Below are positions 35,101 through 44,684 of a stretch of 64,000 bases of DNA, in pieces. Below the pieces are notes generated by a model. That model had not been told where the DNA came from. It made no database searches and saw only the letters and a program-made list of their open reading frames with translations. Every line of letters starts with the position of its first letter. Within the stretch, counting starts at the first letter, position 1. The stretch lies in NCBI RefSeq assembly GCF_022605725.1, contig NC_065553.1:8432001-8496000 (forward strand), given 5' to 3'. The stretch is from Anthonomus grandis grandis. Lineage: Eukaryota > Arthropoda > Insecta > Coleoptera > Curculionidae. Position numbers and translations under genes: made by a program.

Positions 35101-38100
35101 TTAATTTTGATTTTCTGCGGAAAATGTCAGCTTAAGAGACCCGTGCATTTTCAAAGAGTGCGTGTTTTTTTAAGTAACAGCCAGATCACTGGATTGGAAG
35201 GGGTAGTTTGTTGGCCACCTAGATCTCCAGATCTAACTGTGTTAGACTATTATTTATGAGGACGAATTAAGGACATTGTGTACAAAACAACAAGATAAGA
35301 TATGACCGAGTGTATTCAAAATGCTCTAAATTCCTTTCCTCAAGTAGAAATTGAGACAGCTGTTAATTACCTATAACTTTGCTATTTAAGTTTTGTACAT
35401 ACGTACTAGTAGTTTTGCCGGAAATTGAGATTAACTGATTTTTACCCTTAAAAACTCGCCCCCTTTCACTTTCCGACCTCGAATCGAGCGTAATTTACTT
35501 TTTCTTTTATTATTATTATTATATTCCCTTGTCTAATAAGTTTCATTCTACTATATTTTTTTTTTAATTTTTACGTTTTTTAAAGGCGTCATCACTTGTC
35601 TATACCCATATTAAGCGTCAACAATTTTTATTTCGGTAATAACTCAAAAAGTAAAAAAGATAGCCGACTGCGGTTTTTAGGATTTGCCTAGTAAATTTAA
35701 TCTACTTTTCTTTATTGCATATATTAAATTTACAAATAATATAATTAAAACAATATTTAACAGTACTTACATCTCGCTTTTAAACAAACTCAAATTAATC
35801 AAAATCGGATAACTCTTTAATTCAAATGCTTCTAATTAAGTTAGTTAGTTAAAAAATAGTTTTAAAGTAGTTCGTAAAAAAAATACCAATGATGTTAGGT
35901 TGACAGCTTCAGGCTTAGTGAATAACCCTGTACATAAAAACTTATCCAAAAACCACCAAACAACTTTTTTTCAACTAATTTCAGATCAGGTTAGAGGATT
36001 ATATGTCACCACCAATAATAACCAAAGGTGGTTTTGACCAAAGGGGTACGAGATATAGTAATAGTCCCGGACAATTCCCACCAAATTACCAAACCGTCAA
36101 GGTCAAAGAAGAACCCAAAGATCCCAACAATACATCTGTAAATAACAAATCTCAAAATCAGGCCTATTTCTGTCGAAAATGTTATAAGGTAAGTAACAGT
36201 TTAACCTGTAAGCTTTGGAATTTAATATATGCAAACACTTAACAAAACCGCGTTTTAGGTCTTTTTTAAACTTGACGAATTCAATGCGCACAGTCGCAAT
36301 TGCGACTACAGCAGTTTCGCTCCTATGCAAAGAACCAACTCGCCTAACTCTTTACCAAAAATGGGGCCCATAAAAGTAAAACAAGAACAAGGAGTTGAAA
36401 GAGGTATGAACGGTAGCGTAAGTACTGGCGGACGACCTGTTAGAAATTGTGCAAAGGATATCGGGCCATATAAGGTAAACAAATATTCTTTTATAAAGAT
36501 TTCAGATAATAAATTTCTTATTCTTACTTGTAGGACGAAGTTTATATACCAAAACAAATCCTCAACGACACTATACCTGGACCACCTCAAAGTTTCATCT
36601 GCCACATCTGTGGAACACCTTTCCCGACAATTTATTCTAGAAATAGCCATATGCGAATTCATAAAGGAGAACAAGCCGGAGCATCTCCCAGTAATAATGG
36701 ACATAGTCCACAAATGATGGCGCAACAAGTAAGAACTCATAACTTTTCTAAAAGCTGAAAATGTATCTAATAATAAAAAATATTTCTTATAGAATATCTT
36801 AAGACAGCGTCTACAGCAACAGCAACAGAACCAGCAAAATTATACTGCGCAAAGGGTGCAAGGTCAGGGAATCAGTCAGCAACAAAGGCAGATGCTGATT
36901 CAGAGAAAGATACAACAGCAGAGGGCGTTGCAACAGCAACGACAACAGCAGCAGGAACAACAGAACAATTATCAACAACAGTTTGAGGAAATACGGGTAA
37001 GAAGAATCTTATATATAACGAGTTTCTCAGTAGAGATGAGATTTATTTATAAACTCGAAGAAATAGTCCATTTTTTCTCAAAAAGAGGGACGGCTTATAT
37101 TAAAAACTTTTAAATAATATCCCATTAACTCACAGGTCTTAAATATATTTACTTATTTATTAATCACAGTATCAACAGCCAAGCTGCTTACATACGAACA
37201 TGATACGAACCTAAAATAAATAAACAGAATACTAAGCTAATAGGGAAAAAACAACTAAAAACTTAAGTAAAATGTACCAACTAAGTCATATCGGGTATCT
37301 ACATAACACACATATTAAAATAATAAGGTAGCAATGATTATAATTTCGAAATTAAGAGTATTAAGATTAAAACAAAAAATAGAAGAGGAAAAAAAATGTA
37401 AGAAAAACAGGAAGTTAGTTATGTTAATTTAAGTTTATTCTTGATGAGTTTCTTAATTTGATTGAGGATAAAAATGATATAAATTAAAATAATAACAGAG
37501 ATTATATATTGGTGAGTTTTTGCAAAGCTTTATACGTGGGTACGTTAAATAAAATATTCTGGAATTACGAGAATTTAATTTGTTAATGGCAAGGGGAGTT
37601 GAGAAAGAATGTCAGGACGATCACTCATATATTAAATATAAGGTCAGAGATTACATGTGTTTCGTCTCTACCAGGTAACATCAGATCTCTTCTAAGGAAA
37701 AAACAGAAATAATAATCTTTATTAACACTTATTAATAACTAACTAAGGTATGAAGTCAGTTATTAATTCGTAATTTGAATGTAAGTGTTAGTAAAGCTTA
37801 TTATTTCTGTTTCTTTGGAGTTTAATTTATTCACTATTAGATTAATTTATGTTGGGTGTTCGCGAAATAGTGCACAATGCTGACCAACAAATTTCTGGGC
37901 GAAAAATACATTGACGTAGACCAAATTGCCTATACCAAAGTTGCTTCGTTTGGCCGCAAGAGGCTGTCAAAGTTTTAAAATTAAAATATTTTTTTTCTTT
38001 TTAAGTAGCGTTTAAATAGGGAAAGTAGTGTTAGATGGTACCTTTTTACTTTAAATGATGAAAAAAAAAATCTAAGTAGGTTTTTCAGGCATGCCTCTAG

Positions 38101-41100
38101 TAACGACATGTAGAATACAGAAACGGCAACAAATTTTTTTCTGTACTTTATTACAATTTTGAAAAAGTTCTATTTTTCAGGGAATCGGAAATTGGAAATC
38201 GCATTAAGAATTAATTATTTCTGCAGATTATTATATTATGTTATAACGATTTTGAGCTTATAACGAACCTTGAATGTCCCAGTTACACAATCACACGTAC
38301 CAATTTTGGCATGATTATGATATTTTCATTTTAATAGGATCGATTGCCAATTTTATTTGTGGAATGGACAATAATTACCATTTCACGCATTTAAATATTA
38401 CCTTGTTACTATTTTAGTGTCCCTTTTCCGCTTTTATCTTCTTCTGTGGATTTCTCATTGTTTTTTCGAAAATAACTGCAGTTAAAATAATTAAGAAACT
38501 TCAACACATTTTGCAATCAGAAGCTCATTAAATTATGGTTTTATATAAAAAATTTTATTTGTAGTTTGTTAAAATGGTAATTTTTTTCGCAAAGTCCTAT
38601 ATATGCACGACATAAACATAATACTTCACAATAATTTTGACAACCATTAAAAAACGACCTGTTAAGAAAAGAAATCAAGTTCTTACCCGACATAATAGGC
38701 TTCCATTTTACCCGAAGTGTACTTTTTTCATTTTGCAACGAACTATTTGTAGATTATACCGATATTTACAATTTATACCGATTTGGTTGTCAAAAGTGCC
38801 TTTTTCGTATTTCTACCGCATCTCACCTTATAGTAACATGCTGGATCTCCAGGAAAAATAGTTTTTTGGGCGTGTCTGGACCAATTTCAGACGAGAGGTA
38901 ACATTTCATAGCGATCCTCCATGATTTCTGGATCTCTGAGTGGCATATACCGATTTAAGGGTCAAAAATGCCTTTTTTGACTTTCTACCGCATCTCATCT
39001 TTCAGAAACATTCTGGATCTGTTGGAAAAATTATTTTTCGGACGTGACTAGACCAACTACAGACGGGAGACACCATTTCATAGCGATCGTCCGTGATTTC
39101 TGGATCTCTGAATGACATTTATACCGATTTTGGGGTCGAAAGTCCCTTTTTTGACTTTCTACCGCATCTCACCTTCCAGTAACATTCTGGATCTTCTGGA
39201 AAAATTATTTTTTGGACGTGACTAAACCAAATACAGACGGGAGACATTTCACAGTGGTCGTTTATGATTTCTGGATCTCTGAGTGACATTTATACTGATT
39301 CAGGGGTCAAAAGTGCCTTTTTCGAATTTCTACCGCATCTCACCTTTAAGTAACATTCTGGATCTTGCGGAAAAATTATTTTTTGAACGTAACTAGACCA
39401 ACTACAAACGGGATACATCATTTCATGGTGATCTTTTATAATTTCTGGATCTCCTGAGTGACATTTATACCATCTTGGGGTTATTTTTTGGAGTCTTTTT
39501 TTGTCTCGTCTGTCCTCTCGCCTTGCGCTCGTCCGTTGTCGCACTGCCGCTGCCTGTCTTAAAATCTTAGGTTAATTAATTGTATATCTTACTTGGCATT
39601 CCTATATAAAAACGTTATTTTTATTTTTGTAAAATTGTTTTTGTAAATTGTAAAGGGCTTTTTCATCCCTTCTTTGCTTGTGCTTACTAGGGAAAACGGT
39701 TTTATAATCGAGAGAATAGTCCTATTTGTCAATGTATTTTTTTCCTTATAATTTTTATTGACCTATAAAACTGTAAATTTTGACAAATAAACCATTTTGA
39801 TTTGATTTGAATTTGGAGGTCAAAAGTGCCTTTTTTGACTTTCTACCACATCTCACCTTATAGAACGTTCTTATTTATATTGTAACGAAATTCGGGAACA
39901 CACTTTTATTGTCAACGTCAAAAACACTTAACCTTAACTCGCCTTGACTGTCGTTTAATTCTTTCCAAGGTAAAAACTGACTAAACAATTAAAACTGAAT
40001 GAATTTTCACGAAGCGCGTCCTTTTTAAAACCCGATGGAACAGTTTCGAAATATTTAGAATTATCTTCATTGTTTTTGCTCAAAGAGACCAATAATTTTA
40101 GGAGAATACTGACAGTCAAAGCAAGCCTAAATAGCCTAAATTGGGGCCAAAATGAGGCTCTCGAACAAGATAAACTACTTAAAAACTAAACACTATAGAA
40201 AAAAATAATAAACCAAACGTAAGTAGAACCCTAAAGAAACCCTACGAATCAACTTTAACTACAGAATACTAATAAAATTGTACAAACACCAGGAGAATAA
40301 TTAACGTATTTACATTTTTATAATAATATGTTGCCATTTTTGTTTGTCATTGTATAAATTGACAACATGTCACCCGAGGTTGTGGATCCGTGGGTAAAAA
40401 TTTTGCACGTTTTGAATATTATATGGATGAAGTAATTGCTCCCGGAGAATATTTTTTTATGGTAGTTTTGGAAACCCCCAATTGGAATCATGTCTCTTTC
40501 ATCATTAAGGATCATTCTTCGAGTTTGATGGTTTGGAACCCTGCGGTCTGGAGATTTATTGCGATATATTCTGACACTCTTACGCGTTCAGACCTATAAA
40601 TTTATTTATACTTTTAATATTAATAAAAATTAAGCCTATATTTACGAATCGTCAAAATATTAATAGAGTCCAATAAAGAAGTTATTAACCCTTTTTGAAA
40701 AACTAAATTCCACTGTATATAAGAACCTGTGGTTTGTCGATCGAACCATCGGCAGCAGTTATCGATCGACAAACGTAATGTTTTATTTAAAATAGATCAA
40801 AAACTTAGGCATAGGGCAATATATATTAAATATGTCTAGAATAATTTATATTGTAAAAATATATTCCATTACAAAGACGTTGCCATATTTTAAAACTTCC
40901 CAAAATGCTACTTTTCGAAAAATCATTTGTGGCATTTTGTCAGAGAACACCCTATGTATTAGGGTATATTATGATAAATGAAAATTATAATTTTATTTGA
41001 AATAAAAGTAAAACAACTATATTAAGAGAAAAATATTAAAATTCTTTATTTTTTGCAACAGTTTAATATCATATGCATTTTGTTAAGACTTATTTTAATA

Positions 41101-44100
41101 CAAAAATATTTGAAAAATAATAAAAAAAATGAAAATTAGTACCTACAGATGAAAAAGCTATTTTTTGGTATTTCTATCTGCAGCGGTGCTAGATAGGAGT
41201 TTTTTTTATCTAGCGTCCATGGTAGCCATGTCCTCGATGGTATCCTCCATGATAACCCCCATATCCTCCATGATATCCACCATAGCCTCCTCTATATCCT
41301 CCGTATCCACCATGCCATCCGTAGCCACCTCCACGTCCATGCCAAGCAGTTGGTTCAGCTTCAGGTGCCGCAAACACATATGGCAAAATAGCCTTTAAAG
41401 CAATAATGAAGCACAACAAGATTTTCATTTTAAAATTTTAAATGCATTAAATTGTTGTTTTTAAGATGATGTTTGAGCTTATGGTTGCTAAACGGTGGTA
41501 CTTATACCCCGGTTTTGCATTTTTTACTGTCACAATCGGGATTTTTTGTGGTAAAATCTCTAATTTATTCGATATAAAGTCGAGATTGGATTAGGTTTAA
41601 TTAGTAATAATTGTATAAATAAAATACATTTATGGATTTTCCTTTGCGGTTTCTTCGGCATCATAACAACTTATAGGAGAAAATATCTGTCATGTAAATA
41701 AAAAAAAAATATTGTTAAGAATTTAATAACTATAAGTACTTAATAATTTAAATTTTCTCGCGTTTTAATAAATAACAAACATAAACTTAATTATTTTTTA
41801 TGAAGATTCAACAACAAATAATATTATGTTTCATTTTAAAAATTACAACATGGAATGATAAATGATAATATATGAATTATGTATCTCAATACCAGACAAA
41901 TTAAATTTTAAGGTGGCTTCAGCTTCATATTAATTTCGTATCTCTTTTCTATTAAATAGTTTAAAAATTAATAAACAGAAGTGCTGAAGAATTTCTGAAT
42001 ATTAAAAATAGATATTCCTGAAAGATTGGTTGGTTAAATATCATATACCCAGTATGTGCCACAATAAATTGTGGAGATCGACTTCTCAAAAAGTAGGTTG
42101 TGGAAAATATCGAAACCTTTTCAAAATGTATTTAGTAATTAATGCTACTTAACAGCAAATTGTTTGTAATTCTTAATAAATTACTTTGTGTATTAAATTT
42201 TTATAGTCTACACAAAATTTTATATTACGTTTCAAAAATTTGTAGCGCAATAAAACCTTTTTAGATATGCAAAAAGACTATAGGGTGATCTACCAAAATA
42301 ATTTAGACCGGTTTCGTTATTTGGCATTCGTTTCTTTCTATTCATCTGGTGCATATACACAGTATCACCTTGTTTTGGGTCAATTTATGACTTTTGCCTA
42401 TTGTTATCCACTGATCAATCTTTTCAAAATATATTCGGTAATTAATTACGGTATTATAACTTATATACTATATAGATAAATGCCAGCAAGTTCTTTTTAA
42501 TTCTAAATAAATTACCTTGTGTATTAAATTTTTATAGTCTACACAAAAATCTATACTACCTTTCAAAAATGTAGAGAGCAATAAAACCTCTTTAGATCAG
42601 TAAAAAGACTATAGGGTGATCTACCAAAATAATTTCTACCAGTTTCGTTGTTTGGCATTCATTTCATTGTAATATTCTTTCCATTCATGTAGTGCATATA
42701 GTATCACATCGTTTCGGATCAATTTATGAGTTTTGCCTATTGTTATCCACTGATAAATAGTGAAAATGGCTTGCAGGTGGGGTATTTTTTTTAAATAAAC
42801 GACATTTTATTAAAAAACAAAAAAAAAATATCTACATGAAATATTGACTAAATATCTACACGCCATTCTGTTGATGTAATGCACGTTGCTTATGAAAATA
42901 TTTAAAAGATGTGTGGGTCAGCGTTATTGCAGTCAGTAGATTGCCAGGGAATATTAAAAGTAAAAATAGCAATATAAAACATAAATCATAATTGGGTCTT
43001 ATTAAAATGTAAATATTTTTTTTTAATGAATGGCTTTCTTTTTAATGGAGTGAAAGAGCAAATATTAACTTATTTAAAATATAATAATATTATATTTATA
43101 AAATCTCAGTAGTTAATTGGGTTTTAGAAGGATCAGTAATTTTAATAGAGATCATAAAGTTTTCCTCTGCCTAAGACCACAAAATTCTGCAAGACTTGTC
43201 TACATATTTCTGATATTCATTAAAGATTTATGTGTAATGTCCTATAAGTCTAACCGGATAGATTTATTTTTTCATATTATTTTTCATTAAGTTCTGTTAT
43301 TAGGTCAGAAATTACCCTTTAAATATTTTGCGCGTTTGATTTAGTTTGCGTTTTATAATAAAGAATTAATGACTTAATAAGTATTAAACAAGGCTACATA
43401 GGCAACTTTACCTAACCTAGAAACTGTACTTATGATCTAAAAAAATTGAGAACGAAAAGAAAGGAAAAAAAAATATATTTAAAAGCCGACCAGTTAACCT
43501 ATATAAATATATAACATAATCATAAAATTAAAAAAAATAGAAAGTAACACTACCAGTTAGTTGTACATTTAATTCAGTGTTAAAATAAAATTCTCTAAAT
43601 TTTTCACGAAATCCACTTTCTGTCAAGAGCTTTATACTTGCAGAAATCTTGTTGTAAACAATGACAGCATTGTACGAAAAACTATACCTGAAATATGTTA
43701 AATAATACCAAGGAATGCTTGATGAATGAGTCAAAAATCTTACGTTGACATTACGTACTTTATCTCTACGTACTAATTTGTTAAGCAAAGAGAGGGTAGA
43801 TGAAGATGTAAAATTAATTCTAAGGAAACAAACGTTAAACTGAAAATTTTCTATACAATATTAACACAACTCGCTAATTTTATATGATACTCTATTATAT
43901 TTTCTAAGGTTAAATCTAAATCTGCAACGGGTATTTTGGAATTTTTGCAACCTATAAGCCGTAAACTTATGAGGCAAGAATAGGCAATACTAAAGGCTCA
44001 CAAATATTTTTCTGTGCTTAAAATTTCTTATGCTTTTATTTTGAATAAATTAAACTTTTAATTTTTTTAATAGCAAAATTACATTCAACTTTTATTTTTA

Positions 44101-44684
44101 AAATCTGAATTCAATTTCAGGTTAAAGAGGAACCAGTGGACAGCTTCGAACCAATGGTAGAAATCCACGAAGGACACGAAAGTTCTCCTTCTCCACCGCC
44201 ACCTCAAACACAGGTACCGCGAAATATCGGGGGCGGTGCGGTTTCTTTAACACCCATCGTCAAAAAACCGGCCCTAAATCCAAACATTCAAAAGTTAATA
44301 GCAAACAACCCCAATATCAGTTTGGCCCCCTCGAGAAAATCCACCCCTCCAGCACAGCGAAATGGCGAAAGAAATCTTATTAAAAACCAAGGAGGATACC
44401 AAGGCCCTTACGCACCCAGTACGCAGAATCAAGGCCAAAGTAGAGAGATGAATGTGACGCCACAAATGAGATATATTACGGTGTCTCCCAATTTGATGCC
44501 TAGCGATGATAATAAATCCTATAAATGTTCGAGTTGTTGGGAAGCGTTTTCGAATAAGTCTCATTTGTATTTCCATAAGAAGAATCAATGTGAAGGATCG
44601 AGGTTCCCATGCCCGTTTTGTAAGAAGAGGTTCGGAACGGAAGCCGCGTATAGTTCACATATTTTTTATTCACATCCAGAATAA
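25504..44684 (+). CDS. ZAD-type C2H2/C2HC zinc-finger protein, 13 exons, 1121 residues
   Basis: Likely a nuclear DNA- or chromatin-binding protein. My splice model is 25504-25866, 25929-26111, 30937-31138, 31300-31395, 32814-33192, 33252-33524, 33577-33909, 33995-34148, 35985-36188, 36259-36474, 36534-36728, 36793-36996, 44121-44684. All introns are GT-AG and phases match, giving 3366 nt with no stop. Order: acidic N-terminus, ZAD (about 86-165), acidic coiled-coil part, seven zinc fingers spread from 444 to 1117, a Q-rich stretch (867-934). ZAD domains are arthropod-specific dimerisation domains. The fingers are scattered rather than in one array, and three deviate from the C2H2 pattern (a histidine replaced by cysteine). 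I do not recognise a named orthologue. The 4.8 kb intron 2 and 7.1 kb intron 12 are full of transposons and satellite. Confidence 0.9.
26112..26509. other. Start of intron 2, low complexity
   Basis: T- and A-rich intron sequence after the GTGAGT donor, with no recognised element until the retroelement tail at 26510. Confidence 0.4.
26510..29960 (-). mobile_element. Jockey-like retrotransposon (antisense), split by a second element
   Basis: Minus-strand blocks run from 29960 to 29441 and resume at 27605 down to about 26510. The first part reads VDAVYTDFSKAFDRVNHAVLLAKL, VPSGIPQG and LFADHFKIV (RT core, YADD mutated to FADH) and ends RIRNLTLF. The second part resumes SGDYSIGFTILKRVAEVRDLG-VIFDSKLTF and ends with a tail-type C-terminus near 26630 and TTTATTTATTTA at 26510, i.e. 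a 3' (TAAA)n tail. The two parts join in frame if 27606-29440 is removed. Many stops; dead. Confidence 0.75.
27606..29440 (+). mobile_element. Second non-LTR retrotransposon inserted into the first
   Basis: The plus strand carries the end of an endonuclease/linker domain (ISDHEGVYVQFPG, 27650), a pre-RT segment (FNDYFSNIAEKLL and GSDGISSRLLSLL, 28140-28345), RT core (VFCDLSKAFDCVDRGILLSNL, CGVPQGLMLGPILFLLYVNDL, 28540-28770) with a damaged catalytic box (FGVDTTIL), then a jump to the C-terminal tail KAYYSIKEYF (29120) and a 3' end in TTGACTTGACTTT. There are frameshifts, a deletion near 28480 and one at about 28920. 5' truncated, dead. Confidence 0.78.
30170..30905 (-). pseudogene. Third non-LTR RT fragment in intron 2
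   Basis: The minus-strand frame 30886-30632 reads LSNRTQILKIKNTF, DSGVPQRGHLATLMFDLFID and LLYADDLKLM, the RT core with intact YADD. Downstream (to about 30200) shifted frames read IKRTLKDFN and ILEYASLVWSP, the thumb region. The fragment ends about 30 bases before the splice acceptor of exon 3. Confidence 0.72.
30937..33192 (+). CDS. Exons 3-5: acidic linker and charged coiled coil
   Basis: Exon 3 (30937-31138) begins with LVDNGDDEEEEEEL and contains ILCANCKTSIL, a lone C-x-x-C. Exon 4 (31300-31395) is a short linker. Exon 5 (32814-33192) has a nuclear-localisation-like PAKRRK, then a long run of alternating E/K with many RE/KE/EE steps (about residues 335-400), predicted helical coiled coil. 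Intron 4 holds a TIR element with a hammerhead motif. Confidence 0.85.
31396..31932. other. First part of intron 4, nothing recognised
   Basis: AT-rich intron sequence with no coding or repeat signal that I can support. Confidence 0.35.
31933..32768. mobile_element. TIR-bounded element in intron 4 carrying a hammerhead motif
   Basis: The left end (about 31935-31995, GTGTGTAACATATGCAATGAC and GATTCCTTGTAATTTTT) is mirrored by the right end (about 32700-32768, AAAAATTACAAGGAATCATC to TGTTACACCCTGTATA), giving inverted repeats of about 60 bases with TA at both outer edges. This matches a mariner-type non-autonomous element. An internal CAGGGTGTTACAT at 32046 suggests a second related end, so the unit may be composite. 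The plus-strand hammerhead motif lies in the right half. Confidence 0.65.
32494..32532 (+). ncRNA. Hammerhead ribozyme, intact minimal core, sense in a ZAD-gene intron
   Basis: All conserved parts are present in order: stem I 5' side AGGT (32494-32497), CTGATGA (32498-32504), stem II GCC/GGC (32506-32508 with 32516-32518) with a 7-base loop, GAAA (32519-32522), a minimal stem III CGCG (32523-32526), cleavage triplet GTA (32526-32528), and stem I 3' side ACCT (32529-32532), exactly complementary to AGGT. Minimal hammerheads with very short stem III are known from Penelope-like retroelements. I expect self-cleavage after A32528. With short stems, activity may need dimerisation. Confidence 0.68.
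33252..34148 (+). CDS. Exons 6-8: first three zinc fingers
   Basis: Exon 6 (33252-33524) has CKMCGEEF-x-LLALHEPTH (C-x2-C-x12-H-x4-H). Exon 7 (33577-33909) has CPLCRYCFKDNW with AIESH and a later C, a C2HC-like unit, followed without a TGEKP-type linker by CRHCGMRF whose H ligands (DDHTKEH) come from exon 8 (33995-34148). So one finger is split by intron 7. Exon 8 continues with a lysine-rich basic tail. Introns 5-7 are 52-85 bases. Confidence 0.88.
34149..35169. other. First part of intron 8, AT-rich
   Basis: No recognisable element. The stretch is very AT-rich with scattered poly-A/T. Confidence 0.35.
35170..35400 (+). pseudogene. Mariner-like transposase fragment in intron 8
   Basis: The frame reads GVVCWPPRSPDLTVLDYYL, a stop, then GRIKDIVYKTT, matching the W-P-P-RSPDL-x-x-LD-x-x-x-W-G-x-x-K-x-x-V-Y box with the tryptophan codon turned into TGA. 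A CCCTGTACA sequence at about 35925 may be its right end. Confidence 0.62.
35985..36996 (+). CDS. Exons 9-12: C2HC finger, C2H2 finger and glutamine-rich stretch
   Basis: Exon 9 (35985-36188) contains VKVKEEPKD, a sumoylation-like motif, and ends in CRKCYK; exon 10 (36259-36474) completes the C2HC finger with EFNAHSRNC and adds IKVKQEQ. Exon 11 (36534-36728) has CHICGTPF-SRNSHMRIH, a regular C2H2 finger. Exon 12 (36793-36996) is about 40 percent glutamine with CAG/CAA mixed codons, a low-complexity activation-type segment that may vary in length. All four exons are phase 0. Confidence 0.88.
36997..38764. other. Intron 12, first part
   Basis: AT-rich intron sequence. No coding remnant or repeat family recognised before the satellite at 38765. 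Confidence 0.35.
38765..39858. repeat. Satellite array, ~172 bp unit, interrupted by a retroposon
   Basis: The landmark TCTACCGCATCTCACC recurs at 38812, 38984, 39158, 39329 and, after an interruption, 39842. Spacing is 172, 174 and 171 bases, then 513, i.e. one unit plus about 341 inserted bases. Each unit also holds AACATTCTGGATCT, ATTTTTTGGACGTG, CATTTCATAGCGATC and GATTTCTGGATCTCTGAG. The array is in intron 12 of the ZAD gene. Confidence 0.92.
39478..39811 (+). mobile_element. 3' end of a non-LTR element inserted in the satellite
   Basis: The segment interrupting the satellite ends in AATAAACCATTTTGATTTGATTTGA, a polyA signal followed by the TTGATT-type tail typical of 3' ends of insect Jockey-like elements; a similar tail is at 60795-60815. 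No RT sequence remains, so it is an extreme 5' truncation of about 0.33 kb. Confidence 0.65.
39859..41030. other. Intron 12 spacer before the nested gene
   Basis: No element recognised. GAGAACACCCTATGTA near 40945 resembles a decayed CAGGGTGT-type transposon end. Confidence 0.3.
41040..41056 (-). terminator. Polyadenylation signal of the nested peptide gene
   Basis: On the minus strand AAAAAATAAAG (AATAAA) lies about 160 bases after the stop codon at 41210. Confidence 0.6.
41210..41428 (-). CDS. Small secreted Gly/Tyr/His-rich peptide, 72 residues, nested gene
   Basis: The single-exon frame begins with a signal peptide (MKILLCFIIALKAILPYVFA, cut probably near A20/A21), followed by an acidic APEAEP and then about 45 residues made of GGY, GGYHGG and GYHGR repeats. 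Mature size is near 52 residues with no cysteine. The gene lies antisense in intron 12 of the ZAD gene with its own TATA box and polyA signal, so it is probably transcribed independently. Gly/Tyr/His-rich secreted peptides of insects include cuticle components and glycine-rich antimicrobial peptides; I cannot say which applies. The strand choice rests on the signal peptide and TATA; the plus-strand frame across it is a mirror of the repeats. Confidence 0.8.
   Translation of the reverse strand: MKILLCFIIALKAILPYVFAAPEAEPTAWHGRGGGYGWHGGYGGYRGGYGGYHGGYGGYHGGYHRGHGYHGR
41499..41506 (-). promoter_or_regulatory. TATA box of the nested peptide gene
   Basis: On the minus strand GGGGTATAAGTACC lies about 75 bases upstream of the start codon at 41428. 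A start of transcription about 30 bases downstream would leave a 5' UTR of roughly 40 bases, normal for insect secreted-peptide genes. Confidence 0.7.
41530..42112. other. Intron 12 spacer
   Basis: AT-rich; nothing recognised. Confidence 0.3.
42113..42765. repeat. Two-copy tandem repeat, ~331 bp unit
   Basis: The words TTGTGTATTAAATTTTTATAGTCTACACAAAA, GCAATAAAACCT, AAAAAGACTATAGGGTGATCTACCAAAATAATTT and TTTTGCCTATTGTTATCCACTGAT (positions 42187, 42247, 42270 and 42393) recur about 331 bases downstream. The copies differ by small indels and about 10 percent substitutions. No coding sense. Confidence 0.85.
42766..43519. other. Intron 12 spacer
   Basis: AT-rich; no recognised element. Confidence 0.3.
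43520..43800 (-). pseudogene. Non-LTR element C-terminal fragment
   Basis: The minus-strand frame 43788-43528 contains FRYSFSYNAVIVYNKISASIK then a basic helix FREKFREFYF. This resembles the far C-terminal part of Jockey-like RT proteins (F-x-Y-x-A-x-x-x-W-N-x-L-P then K-F-x-x-x-L/F). Only a weak family match, so the call is tentative. Confidence 0.4.
44121..44684 (+). CDS. Exon 13: proline-rich part and last two zinc fingers
   Basis: The acceptor TTCAATTTCAG precedes VKEEPVDSF, a second sumoylation-like motif. A Pro/Ser-rich segment (SPSPPPPQTQ) and a disordered middle follow. The exon ends with CSSCWEAFSNKSHLYFHKKNQC (a C2HC finger, shown by its ligands only) and CPFCKKRF-SSHIFYSH (C2H2), then HPE and TAA. 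Codon use matches the earlier exons despite the 7.1 kb intron between them. Confidence 0.9.
   Translation, partial: VKEEPVDSFEPMVEIHEGHESSPSPPPPQTQVPRNIGGGAVSLTPIVKKPALNPNIQKLIANNPNISLAPSRKSTPPAQRNGERNLIKNQGGYQGPYAPSTQNQGQSREMNVTPQMRYITVSPNLMPSDDNKSYKCSSCWEAFSNKSHLYFHKKNQCEGSRFPCPFCKKRFGTEAAYSSHIFYSHPE

Noticed and set aside
40318..40599. Overlapping frames of 65-69 codons on both strands
   Set aside because: No recognised motif on either strand; treated as intron sequence.
41165..41398. Plus-strand Ser/Met-rich frame opposite the nested peptide
   Set aside because: It mirrors the GGY repeats of the minus-strand gene, which has a signal peptide, TATA box and polyA signal.
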